Source: HyVt-337 sp964428895
Lineage (GTDB): Bacteria; Planctomycetota; Phycisphaerae; SM23-33
Length of the DNA: 7,662 nt
Direction: 5' to 3'
NCBI GenBank assembly: GCA_964428895.1
Contig: CAYRZU010000107.1
Span: forward strand, 1-7,662
In this document: one piece after another, positions 1 to 6,005 of the stretch
Layout of the letters: every line of letters begins with the position of its first letter
Numbering within the stretch: position 1 is the stretch's first letter
Program-made: the position numbers and the translations under genes
Notes under the pieces: generated by a model
The model's database searches: none
What the model saw: the letters and a program-made list of their open reading frames with translations, nothing else
Told to the model about the DNA's origin: nothing

Positions 1-26
1 CCGTGACTTAGTTCAACGCCCACGGA

Positions 27-242
27 TTACCATTGTCGCTGACGACGTACAGCCAGGACACCTTTCTTGACGGCTTCAGGTAGGTCGGGCCATGCCTCTA
101 TCACATCCCTGAGATCGGTGTCCAGATGCCCCAAATCGGCCCCAACTGCACCGGATTCTGCATCGCCTCCGATAGACTGATTCCCTAAACCCCTTGCGCC
201 ATCGTTCGTTGCTGATTCCGGTTCGAGTCCAAGTCGGGGAGT
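27..242 (-). pseudogene. Possible remnant of an integrase C-terminal tail (no start codon)
   Basis: Read by hand on the minus strand, a frame is open for 71 codons between a TAA at 243-245 and a TAA at 27-29. It has no ATG. Its last third contains DLRDVIEAWPDLPEAVKKGV, a hydrophobic, acidic-then-basic helix pattern that I recall from the extreme C-terminus of tyrosine recombinases (phage-type integrases) in planctomycetes. That resemblance is from memory and was not tested. The catalytic domain (R...HxxR...Y) is absent, so at best this is a broken tail. A different frame (76-309) overlaps it with an arginine-rich, unconvincing translation, which fits a decayed frame-shifted gene. Nothing else in 1-316 looks coding, and I see no clear terminator after the neighbouring gene that stops at 317. 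Confidence 0.3.
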
Positions 243-316
243 TTAAGACAGCTCGGCGCTCTCGCATGGGGCCGTCTTCTCTTGTCAGTTCGTCGACTTG
301 GGGGAGCAAGATGCCG

Positions 317-1429
317 CTAGCGTCTGAATTCCTTGATCACGGAATCGATCTGATCGGCGGGGCAGTAGATGTCGAGGGCGAAGCGACCATCGTCCAGGTG
401 AGGACGATAGGTGTCCAACTCGTCGTAGTGAATCTGGTCGGGATAAATCGGTGTTTGACGGGAGGCGGCCAGCAGATTGTCTCGGGCAGGGGCAGGGCCG
501 GCCAGGATGTCGCTGACGCGGGGACAGTTTGGGTCGGCGTTGAAGTGTTGGAGGCAGATACCGGGGGTCCTCGCGACCTGGTCGACCTGATAGAGGCCCT
601 TGGTGTGGTTGTGGAAGAACCCGCCGCCGGTCTCGGTGAAGAGACGGCCGGTATAGGGCTGTTCGAACTCAAGCATCATCTCGCGGCTGATCAAGGCGAC
701 GGGGTCACCGTTGACCCATACGCCGCCGGGCGGCATGACAAACCCCATGTGGCCGGCGCCCCAGTCGGCCGCGGAGGCCGGGGAGTATTGCTGCAGGGCT
801 CTTTCGATGGTCAATTCGCAATCGACGCACCAGTTAGTGAGTGTTTTGACGGCCTGGGGGTCCGTGTACATCTCCACGAAGATCTCGTTGCCCCGAATAC
901 CGTTGGCGGCGTCGAGCGGCGAGCGATGCCAGAAGGGCAGGAAGTGAAAGTCTCCCTCCCACATCGACCAGAGATGCTGACTGATCGAATGAAACAGCTC
1001 GTACCAACGGTTGTCGGGGTTGGCGGGAAGGTCGTCGATCTGCTCGTAGGTCAGATTGCAGTCCAGCCACCACGAGCCTTCCAGGCGGGGCTCCATGCCG
1101 GTCATAACGGCGGTCTGAATGCCGATGTCGAAGTGGACGGGGATCAGGTGGGGGGAATCGTCGTGGACGATCTCATCCCGCCACGGCCAGTACCGTCGAT
1201 AACCTTCGACGATTTTCCGGATGATGGCCTCCACCGCGGCGTCGTCGGGCAGTTGGCCATCGTTGGCGAGCAGGTGCTCGTTGACGAGGCCCGGCAGGTG
1301 ATCGACGGGGGGAGCATCGGGCATGGGATCGAGGCTGGAGACGAAGACCATTCGATCTCCGGCGGTGTTGCCGGCGAAGAATTCTCGCTGCCGCCGGATG
1401 ACGTCCGCGTTCGGCGTGGCTGTTGCCAT
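317..1429 (-). CDS. Uroporphyrinogen decarboxylase superfamily protein (URO-D/MtaA-like), not HemE
   Basis: A 370-residue protein of about URO-D family length. Family-like blocks are visible: a GNEIFVEMYTDPQAVKTL helix (about 180-197), matching the 'll..lyedPe.v..l' segment; a VNGDPVALISREMMLEFEQPY block (239-259), like the 'D...lisPemf.efv.PY' segment; and FFHNHTKG (271-278), where corrinoid methyltransferases of the MtaA/MtbA type have an H-x-C zinc motif. Here the cysteine position is His275, so metal binding, if any, is altered. The HemE N-terminal substrate motif (W-M-R-Q-A-G-R) is absent, which argues against a heme biosynthesis role. GAGG lies seven bases upstream of the ATG. The gene follows araA by 33 bp and is probably co-transcribed with it, suggesting a role in carbohydrate or methyl-group metabolism. 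The substrate cannot be told from sequence. Family assignment is fairly sure, function unknown. Confidence 0.75.
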   Translation of the reverse strand: MATATPNADVIRRQREFFAGNTAGDRMVFVSSLDPMPDAPPVDHLPGLVNEHLLANDGQLPDDAAVEAIIRKIVEGYRRYWPWRDEIVHDDSPHLIPVHFDIGIQTAVMTGMEPRLEGSWWLDCNLTYEQIDDLPANPDNRWYELFHSISQHLWSMWEGDFHFLPFWHRSPLDAANGIRGNEIFVEMYTDPQAVKTLTNWCVDCELTIERALQQYSPASAADWGAGHMGFVMPPGGVWVNGDPVALISREMMLEFEQPYTGRLFTETGGGFFHNHTKGLYQVDQVARTPGICLQHFNADPNCPRVSDILAGPAPARDNLLAASRQTPIYPDQIHYDELDTYRPHLDDGRFALDIYCPADQIDSVIKEFRR

Positions 1430-1462
1430 GTGAGAGCCTCGGGGAGGACCGACGGAACGGCA

Positions 1463-2956
1463 TCATGCGCCAGCGTCATTCCAACGGAGTTCGTTCTTGA
1501 AGGTGCGGAGTTGGGTGTTCGCGTCGATGACGGCCAGTTCTACTCCGAGCATGTCCGCGTAGTCTTCCAGGTGCTCGGGGGTGATGGCCTGGCTGAAGGC
1601 GGTGTGGTGGGCGGCGCCGGCGAGGATCCAGGCGGCTGCGGCCGTCGGTAGGTCGGGTTGGGGTTGCCACACCGCTCTTGCGACCGGCAGCAGCGGCAGG
1701 GCGGCCGGCGGCGCGATGACGTCAACGGTGTTGACGATCAGGCGGAAGCGGTCGCCCAGGTCGATCATCGAGGCGTTCAGAGCCGCTCCAGCCGGGACGT
1801 TGAAGACCAGGCGACACGGGTCGGCCTTCCCGCCGATGGAGAGCGGATGGATTTCCAGGCTCGGTTTGCCGTCGGCGATGGACTCGCAGACCTCCAGCAT
1901 GTGGGCCCCCAGAACCATTTGGCCGGCGGGGTTGAGATGGTAGGTGTAGTCTTCCATGAAGGAGTCGCCGCCATCGAGGCCGGACCCCATGACCTTGACG
2001 GCCCGGAGGAGGGCGGCGGTCTTCCAGTCGCCTTCGGCGCCGAAACCGTACGCATCGGCCATTAGGCGTTGGACGGCGAGGCCCGGCAGTTGGGCCAATC
2101 CGTGCAGGTTCTCGAAGGTGGTGGTAAAGGCGGTGAAGCTTCCCTCACCCAGGAAGCCTCGCATGGCCAATTCGATGCGGGCGGCCTCCTGGAGTTCGGT
2201 GCGACGCTTGCCGCCTGCCTGGAGTTCCTTGGCGACGTCGTATTGCTCGTCGTATTCAGCCAGCAGGGCGTCGGTATCGGTGTCGCTGATGTCGGCCAGA
2301 CGGCCGGCGATGTCGCCCAGGCCGTAGCCGTCCACGGAATAGCCGAATTGCTTCTGGGCTTCGACCTTATCCCCTTCGGTAACGGCCACATCTCGCATGT
2401 TGTCGCCAAAGCGGGCGATCCGGGCTCCCTGGGCATCGGCGACGGCGCAGGCGGCCCGGGCCCACGTACCGAGTTGGTCCTGGACGGCCGTCTCCTGCCA
2501 ATGGCCGACCACGATCTTTCGCCGCTTCCGAAGGCGCGTGCAGATATACCCGAACTCCCGTCCGCCGTGGGCGGATTGGTTCAGGTTCATGAAGTCCATG
2601 TCGATCTTGTCCCAGGGAATGTCGCGGTTGAATTGAGTGTGAAGGTGGGCGAAGGGCTTGGCTAGGGCGGTCAGCCCGGCGATCCACATCTTGGCCGGCG
2701 AGAAGGTATGCATCCAGGTGACGAGGCCCACGCAGGTGGGGTCGGCGTTGGCTTGGAGGCACAGTTCGCGGATGGCTTCGGGGGTGGTGACGATGGGCTT
2801 GAAGACGACACGTATCGGCAGGTGTTCGGAATTATCCAGAGCGGCGGCGACTTGTTGTGAGTCGGCGGCAACTTGCTCCAGAGCCTCGGGGCCGTAGAGG
2901 TGTTGGCTTCCGGTGACGAACCACGCTTCGTAGTGACTCAGATCCATTGGAGGCAT
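1463..2956 (-). CDS. araA: L-arabinose isomerase
   Basis: Cytoplasmic, metal-dependent enzyme that converts L-arabinose to L-ribulose, the first step of bacterial arabinose catabolism. The 497 residues match the family's usual length of about 500. The N-terminus carries WFVTGSQHLYG (12-22), the family hallmark. The active-site region has GAEGDWKTAALLR (306-318, with Glu308), FMEDYTYHL (333-341, Glu335), GAHMLEVCESIA (350-361, His352) and GAAHHTAFS (447-455, His450/451). These correspond to the two catalytic glutamates and two metal-ligand histidines of E. coli AraA, so the enzyme looks intact. The start is ambiguous. The first ATG has AAAGG only one base away, whereas the ATG at 2945-2947 has the same AAAGG at a workable ten bases and gives an N-terminus closer in length to E. 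coli AraA. No araB or araD is in view. The URO-D-like gene follows in the same unit. Confidence 0.96.
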   Translation of the reverse strand: MPPMDLSHYEAWFVTGSQHLYGPEALEQVAADSQQVAAALDNSEHLPIRVVFKPIVTTPEAIRELCLQANADPTCVGLVTWMHTFSPAKMWIAGLTALAKPFAHLHTQFNRDIPWDKIDMDFMNLNQSAHGGREFGYICTRLRKRRKIVVGHWQETAVQDQLGTWARAACAVADAQGARIARFGDNMRDVAVTEGDKVEAQKQFGYSVDGYGLGDIAGRLADISDTDTDALLAEYDEQYDVAKELQAGGKRRTELQEAARIELAMRGFLGEGSFTAFTTTFENLHGLAQLPGLAVQRLMADAYGFGAEGDWKTAALLRAVKVMGSGLDGGDSFMEDYTYHLNPAGQMVLGAHMLEVCESIADGKPSLEIHPLSIGGKADPCRLVFNVPAGAALNASMIDLGDRFRLIVNTVDVIAPPAALPLLPVARAVWQPQPDLPTAAAAWILAGAAHHTAFSQAITPEHLEDYADMLGVELAVIDANTQLRTFKNELRWNDAGA

Positions 2957-3003
2957 GCCTTTCGCGGGGGTCGGGGCGTACTGGTTGTGGTTGCGGCGGG
3001 GAC

Positions 3004-3009
3004 ATTATA
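3004..3009 (-). promoter_or_regulatory. Putative -10 box of the araA promoter
   Basis: On the minus strand this reads TATAAT, a perfect sigma-70-type -10 hexamer in otherwise very GC-rich DNA. It would start transcription near 2997, leaving a leader of about 40 bases before araA. No good -35 hexamer sits 16-18 bp upstream (the bases there are GGCATC-like), so the promoter may depend on an activator. Confidence 0.45.
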
Positions 3010-3054
3010 ACGGTGTTTGCAGGCAAGATGCCCGAGAGTAGTGGACATCCTGGG

Positions 3055-3098
3055 CGGCCGCGGCCGATAACAGACGAATGCCGCGGCCGTCGACGGCC
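3055..3098. promoter_or_regulatory. Pair of GC-rich palindromes between divergent genes
   Basis: Two perfect palindromes lie between the divergent araA and VWA promoters: CGGCCGCGGCCG at 3055-3066 and GGCCGTCGACGGCC at 3085-3098. Their centres are 31 bp apart, about three helical turns. The 10-mer GCCGCGGCCG also recurs directly at 3057-3066 and 3080-3089. Spacing and position would suit a dimeric regulator bound twice on one face of the DNA. Short GC palindromes are common by chance in GC-rich DNA, so this is only a candidate operator. Confidence 0.3.
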
Positions 3099-3108
3099 AC
3101 AATGATGG

Positions 3109-3135
3109 TTGCGATGCGGCGGCGGTTCGTATAAT
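3109..3135 (+). promoter_or_regulatory. Putative promoter of the VWA gene
   Basis: A perfect TATAAT lies at 3130-3135, preceded by TTGCGA at 3109-3114 (four of six consensus bases) with a short 15-bp spacer. Transcription would start near 3142, about 60 bases before the chosen ATG. The -10 box overlaps an upstream in-frame TTG extension of the VWA frame, which supports starting that gene at 3205 rather than 3109. Confidence 0.4.
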
Positions 3136-3204
3136 CACTACAGAACATCTCGCGGACGGCGCAGACGGCTCAATCGCCAGCCGCCCTCAAATAAGGCACA
3201 GCCA

Positions 3205-4092
3205 ATGGCCATTCGGGTTAGCTGCAATCGATGCACGAAACGGATATCGATTGATGAAGCCTTCGCCGGTGGGGTGTGCCGGTGTCCGTATTGCACAGCC
3301 ATCAATAATGTGCCCGGGGGGCATCGGGTGTCTTCGGGCCCGGCCACGGCCGCCAGCGGTGTTGGGGTCAAGGCGGTGACACGTGAGACCCCACCGAGCC
3401 AGATTCCCGTGGCCGACCGGGTGGTCTTCCAGGGCATCACGGCGATGGTACTGATGGCGATGCTGGTGGGATTCGTGGTGGTGGCGATCGTGTTGATCGT
3501 CAAAGCCACGGGCAGCGACGGCGATCCCAACGGGCAACAGCCGACCCCAACCAATCCGTTCGTGCCGGGCACACGCGCCTCGATTGCGGGGATCTCGGTC
3601 CGCACGCCGGTGGTCTATGTGATTGACGGTAGCCGGTCGATGGACGTTGCGTATGACTACGCCCTTCAGATGGCCGACGCATCGATGAAGTCTCTGCCTT
3701 CGGGCGCCAAGGCGGCGGTGGTAGTGGCCCTGGAAACGGGGACTCACAGTGCGGGGTCGCTGTCAAGTATGCCGGGAGGACGATCACACGCGATTGCGGT
3801 GGCCCGGGAGGTCGACCCCTACGGCGACGCCGACCTCGGCGCCGGGTTGGATGAAGCCTTGGCGATGCAGCCGTCGACGGTGGTGCTGTTCGTCCGGAAG
3901 TATGTTGATGATCTGGCGGGCCGGGCCGACCGGGCCAAGCAGCGCGGCATCACGTTTGTGATCATCGTCCCGGGGGGGCGTCCGGACATGGTCGACAGTG
4001 CAGACGAACTGGCCAAACGTGCCGACGGGCGGTGTTGTTCGTTCGCTCTGGAGCAACTGGCCCGGTGGCGGCGCGAGGGGGTAAATCCGTAG
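3205..4092 (+). CDS. Zinc-ribbon, single-TM, von Willebrand factor A domain protein
   Basis: A 295-residue protein with three parts. The N-terminus is a small zinc ribbon with CNRC (7-10) and CPYC (27-30) knuckles. A disordered linker leads to one strongly hydrophobic helix (about 74-99). After a proline/threonine-rich linker comes a von Willebrand A-like domain beginning at VVYVIDGSRSM (136-146); Asp141, Ser143 and Ser145 form the DxSxS metal-ion-dependent adhesion motif. This layout, which puts the zinc ribbon and VWA domain on opposite sides of a membrane, is one I associate with planctomycete proteins of unknown function. The ATG at 3205 is preferred over an upstream TTG at 3109 because AAGG sits eight bases before it and the zinc ribbon starts at once. 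It is divergent from araA. Ligand and partner cannot be inferred. Confidence 0.8.
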   Translation: MAIRVSCNRCTKRISIDEAFAGGVCRCPYCTAINNVPGGHRVSSGPATAASGVGVKAVTRETPPSQIPVADRVVFQGITAMVLMAMLVGFVVVAIVLIVKATGSDGDPNGQQPTPTNPFVPGTRASIAGISVRTPVVYVIDGSRSMDVAYDYALQMADASMKSLPSGAKAAVVVALETGTHSAGSLSSMPGGRSHAIAVAREVDPYGDADLGAGLDEALAMQPSTVVLFVRKYVDDLAGRADRAKQRGITFVIIVPGGRPDMVDSADELAKRADGRCCSFALEQLARWRREGVNP

Positions 4093-4125
4093 TTTCGGGC
4101 GGGGGCCAAAGGGCCAGTTTCTCTC

Positions 4126-4154
4126 TTGCCACCGTCGCGTCGGTGGACTATCAG
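4126..4154 (+). promoter_or_regulatory. Putative promoter for the pterin-binding methyltransferase gene
   Basis: TTGCCA (4126-4131, five of six -35 consensus bases) and TATCAG (4149-4154, four of six -10 bases) are separated by an ideal 17 bp. The start would be near 4161, giving a leader of about 78 bases. A six-base-pair inverted repeat (CCACCG/CGGTGG, 4129-4146) overlaps the -35 end and spacer. Two more small inverted repeats lie further down the leader, including GGCCCA-TG-TGGGCC. Confidence 0.35.
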
Positions 4155-4238
4155 TATCCGATTCGAACGGCCCGCGAGGGGCCCATGTGGGCCGGTCCCA
4201 CGGTTGACCCAAGCACGCCAGCAGCATAGGAGAGGCAG

Positions 4239-5036
4239 ATGATCATCATTGGTGAAAAGATCAACGCGACGCGTAAGGCCATCGGCGCGGCCATCGAGGC
4301 CCAAGACGCCGATCTCATTATCGCCACGGCGAAAGAGCAGGCCGACTCCGGCGCCGATTACATCGACATCAACGGCGGCAGCCCCAAAGAGGGCCAAGAA
4401 GCCAAGAACATGGAATGGCTGATGGCTCTGGTCCAAGCCAACACCGACAAGCCGGTAGCGGTCGATTCGGCCGACCCGGCGGCGGTGAAGGTTGGGCTGG
4501 GCATGGCCAATCAGAAGCCCATCCTCAACAGTATCTCCCTGGAGGCCGACCGCCTCGGGCCGATTCTGCCCCTGGCGGCGGACCATGAATGCATGGTGGT
4601 GGCTTTGCTGATGAGCGACGCTGGCACGCCGATGACCCAGGCGGACCGCACCGAGCGGGCGGACGAATTGATCGGCAAGCTGCTGGAGATCGGCAAGACC
4701 CAGGATGAGATCATCGTCGACCCGTGCTTCCTGCCGGTCTCAGCCGATCCGGGCAGTGGGCGGGCGGTGATCGACGCGATTGCCGAGATTCACGCGAAGT
4801 TCCCCGAGGTCCACATCGGCGGCGGTTGCTCGAACATCAGTTTCGGCCTGCCGAAGCGCAAGCTGGTGAACTTCGCCCTGCTGACGCAGGCGATCTACCA
4901 CGGCATGGACGCGGGCATTATCGACCCGTGCATCCCGGGCATCATCGCGACGATCCTGGCCGCCGAAGCGGTGGCGGGTAAGGATGACTTCTGCATGAAC
5001 TACGTGATGGGCGAGCGGGAGGGCAAGCTGGGGTAG
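4239..5036 (+). CDS. Pterin-binding methyltransferase (methyltetrahydrofolate:corrinoid methyltransferase type)
   Basis: A 265-residue TIM-barrel protein of the pterin-binding family that includes AcsE, the MetH folate domain and dihydropteroate synthase. The start MIIIGEKIN resembles AcsE's MLIIGERIN. Pterin-binding landmarks are present: DINGG (43-47), VAVDS (74-78, Asp76), ILNSIS (95-100, Asn97), IVDP (159-162, Asp161) and GGCSNISFGLP (195-205). Asn199 there matches the asparagine that helps activate N5 of methyl-folate in AcsE. The length also fits AcsE (about 262), so it probably moves a methyl group from methyltetrahydrofolate to a corrinoid protein. A strong AGGAGAGG (4228-4235) precedes the ATG. 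No corrinoid protein, acsCD or metH part is adjacent, so its partner is encoded elsewhere. Dihydropteroate synthase is less likely given the AcsE/MetH-like asparagine block. Confidence 0.85.
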   Translation: MIIIGEKINATRKAIGAAIEAQDADLIIATAKEQADSGADYIDINGGSPKEGQEAKNMEWLMALVQANTDKPVAVDSADPAAVKVGLGMANQKPILNSISLEADRLGPILPLAADHECMVVALLMSDAGTPMTQADRTERADELIGKLLEIGKTQDEIIVDPCFLPVSADPGSGRAVIDAIAEIHAKFPEVHIGGGCSNISFGLPKRKLVNFALLTQAIYHGMDAGIIDPCIPGIIATILAAEAVAGKDDFCMNYVMGEREGKLG

Positions 5037-5064
5037 TCGCGCCTCGGACATCCGAACGATTGCC

Positions 5065-5094
5065 AGAGGGCTTGGCCGGAAAGCCAAGCCCTCT
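5065..5094 (+). terminator. 12-bp hairpin after the methyltransferase gene, no U-tract
   Basis: AGAGGGCTTGGC (5065-5076) pairs perfectly with GCCAAGCCCTCT (5083-5094) around a six-base loop, 28 bases after the methyltransferase stop. No run of T follows, so it is not a classical intrinsic terminator. It could be a U-less terminator or an RNA-stabilising 3' stem. It lies just before the putative yggS promoter. Confidence 0.5.
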
Positions 5095-5110
5095 GTCGTG
5101 CGCCGAGCCC

Positions 5111-5139
5111 TTGCCAGTTGCCCGAGGCCGTGGTATCGT
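5111..5139 (+). promoter_or_regulatory. Putative yggS promoter (possibly leaderless transcript)
   Basis: TTGCCA (5111-5116, five of six -35 bases) and TATCGT (5134-5139, four of six -10 bases) lie 17 bp apart. The expected start falls at about 5146-5147, which is the A of the yggS ATG. No purine-rich ribosome binding site precedes that ATG. Confidence 0.4.
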
Positions 5140-5146
5140 TCGCCCC

Positions 5147-5872
5147 ATGTCCGTTACCAAGGCTCGCATCGAAAAGAACCTCGCCGCGATTCGTCAGCGA
5201 ATCGCCGAGCACTGTCAGATCGCCCGCCGGGACCCCGACGACGTCAAGATCGTTGCGGTCACCAAGTCGATCGATCTGGAGACCATCAAGAACCTTCTGG
5301 ATGCCGGCATAACCACGCTTGGCGAAAGCCGCGCCCAGCAACTGGCCGAACGGGCCGCGGAAGTAGAGGCGCACGTGAACCGGCGTCAGAACCCGCTGCC
5401 GTCGCCGGTGGAATGGCACATGGTGGGCCCGCTTCAGCGGAATAAGGCCAAGGCGGTCTGCGCCGCGTCGGCTGTGATCCACTCGGTGGACTCGCTGCGG
5501 TTGGCGGAGGAAGTCAACAAGCGGGCGGAGCAGTTGGAGAAGGTCCAAGATGTCATGCTGGAGGTCAATTGCGCCGAAGAGAGCCAGAAGCATGGCTGTG
5601 CGGTCGGAGCCGCGATGCACCTGGGCGAGCTGATGTCCACACTCGACAACCTACGGCTGGTCGGTCTGATGACCATGGCTCCGCTGTCGGACGATGTCAA
5701 CGAGGCCCGCCACGCCTTCGGCCGACTGCGGGATATCTTCGCGGAGATGCGATCGGAGAAGATCGGCGGACCCGCATTCTGCGAGCTATCGATGGGGATG
5801 AGCAGCGACTATTCGGTAGCGGTCGAAGAAGGCGCCACGATCGTTCGAATCGGGACAGCCTTGTTCGAGTAG
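5147..5872 (+). CDS. yggS: YggS/PLPBP family pyridoxal 5'-phosphate homeostasis protein
   Basis: A 241-residue protein of usual family length. It binds pyridoxal phosphate without known catalysis and helps keep free PLP and amino/keto-acid balance in the cytoplasm. Family blocks in order: IVAVTKS (35-41), with Lys40 as the PLP Schiff-base lysine; LGESRAQQL (58-66), equivalent to the GEN.vQE block; WHMVGPLQRNK (90-100); MLEVNCAEESQKHG, equivalent to the 'qvN...e..K.G' strand; LRLVGLMTMAP; LSMGMSSDY (214-222) and VRIGTALF (233-240), the phosphate-binding end. Nothing key is missing. The ATG at 5147 is chosen over an upstream in-frame codon at 5060, because the family N-terminus begins here and the upstream stretch encodes a hairpin and promoter. 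The gene is monocistronic, ending 26 bases before a strong terminator. Confidence 0.95.
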   Translation: MSVTKARIEKNLAAIRQRIAEHCQIARRDPDDVKIVAVTKSIDLETIKNLLDAGITTLGESRAQQLAERAAEVEAHVNRRQNPLPSPVEWHMVGPLQRNKAKAVCAASAVIHSVDSLRLAEEVNKRAEQLEKVQDVMLEVNCAEESQKHGCAVGAAMHLGELMSTLDNLRLVGLMTMAPLSDDVNEARHAFGRLRDIFAEMRSEKIGGPAFCELSMGMSSDYSVAVEEGATIVRIGTALFE

Positions 5873-5897
5873 ACCGAGTCTAAGGCAGTCATAAAGA

Positions 5898-5931
5898 AAC
5901 GGGCGACCCGCGAAGGTCGCCCGTTCTTTTT
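5898..5931 (+). terminator. Strong intrinsic terminator after yggS, probably bidirectional
   Basis: AACGGGCGACC (5898-5908) pairs perfectly with GGTCGCCCGTT (5915-5925) around a six-base loop, followed by CTTTTT. Read on the minus strand the same stem is followed by TCTTTAT, so it can also stop transcription from the convergent dockerin/PEP-CTERM gene that ends at 5985. Confidence 0.88.
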
Positions 5932-5964
5932 GCATCAACCAAAGGTGCGCCTGCTACTTCCTGC

Positions 5965-6005
5965 GACGCAGCAAGCGTCTTCGCCTAACGGCTTCGCCGT
6001 CTCAA
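5965..6005. repeat. Twin-hairpin insertion at the 3' end of the PEP-CTERM gene
   Basis: Compared with the paralogous 3' end at 7475-7500, the sequence at 5969-6005 (37 nt) replaces three nucleotides, a net gain of 34. It carries two small perfect stems: GACGC-AGCAA-GCGTC (5965-5979) and ACGGC-TTC-GCCGT (5988-6000). No T-run follows either stem. The arrangement resembles short REP-like palindromic elements, but only one copy is in view, so a family cannot be shown. Confidence 0.5.

Noticed and set aside
216..240. A tRNA-like GGTTCGAGTCC on the plus strand
   Set aside because: The bases flanking it do not form a five-pair T-stem, and no acceptor, D or anticodon arm could be built upstream.
194..1651. 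A 485-codon open frame on the plus strand opposite the URO-D-like gene and the end of araA
   Set aside because: Its translation shows no recognisable fold and it lies antisense to two well-supported genes. Long antisense frames are a normal by-product of codon bias in GC-rich coding DNA.
3109..3204. N-terminal extension of the VWA protein from a TTG codon
   Set aside because: The extension is arginine-rich, overlaps a perfect TATAAT box, and the ATG at 3205 has a ribosome binding site and starts directly before the zinc ribbon.
4057..4127. Terminator after the VWA gene formed by CTGGCCC and GGGCCAG
   Set aside because: The arms are only seven bases and about 47 bases apart, with part inside the coding region; the nearby T/C-rich run is not a clean U-tract.
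3819..4586. A 255-codon minus-strand open frame spanning the VWA and methyltransferase genes
   Set aside because: It crosses an intergenic region with a promoter and a strong plus-strand ribosome binding site and lies opposite two convincing genes.
317..5036. A single methyl-transfer system made of the URO-D-like protein and the pterin-binding methyltransferase
   Set aside because: The two genes are about 2.8 kb apart, on opposite strands, with unrelated genes between and no corrinoid protein, so linkage is not supported by this window.
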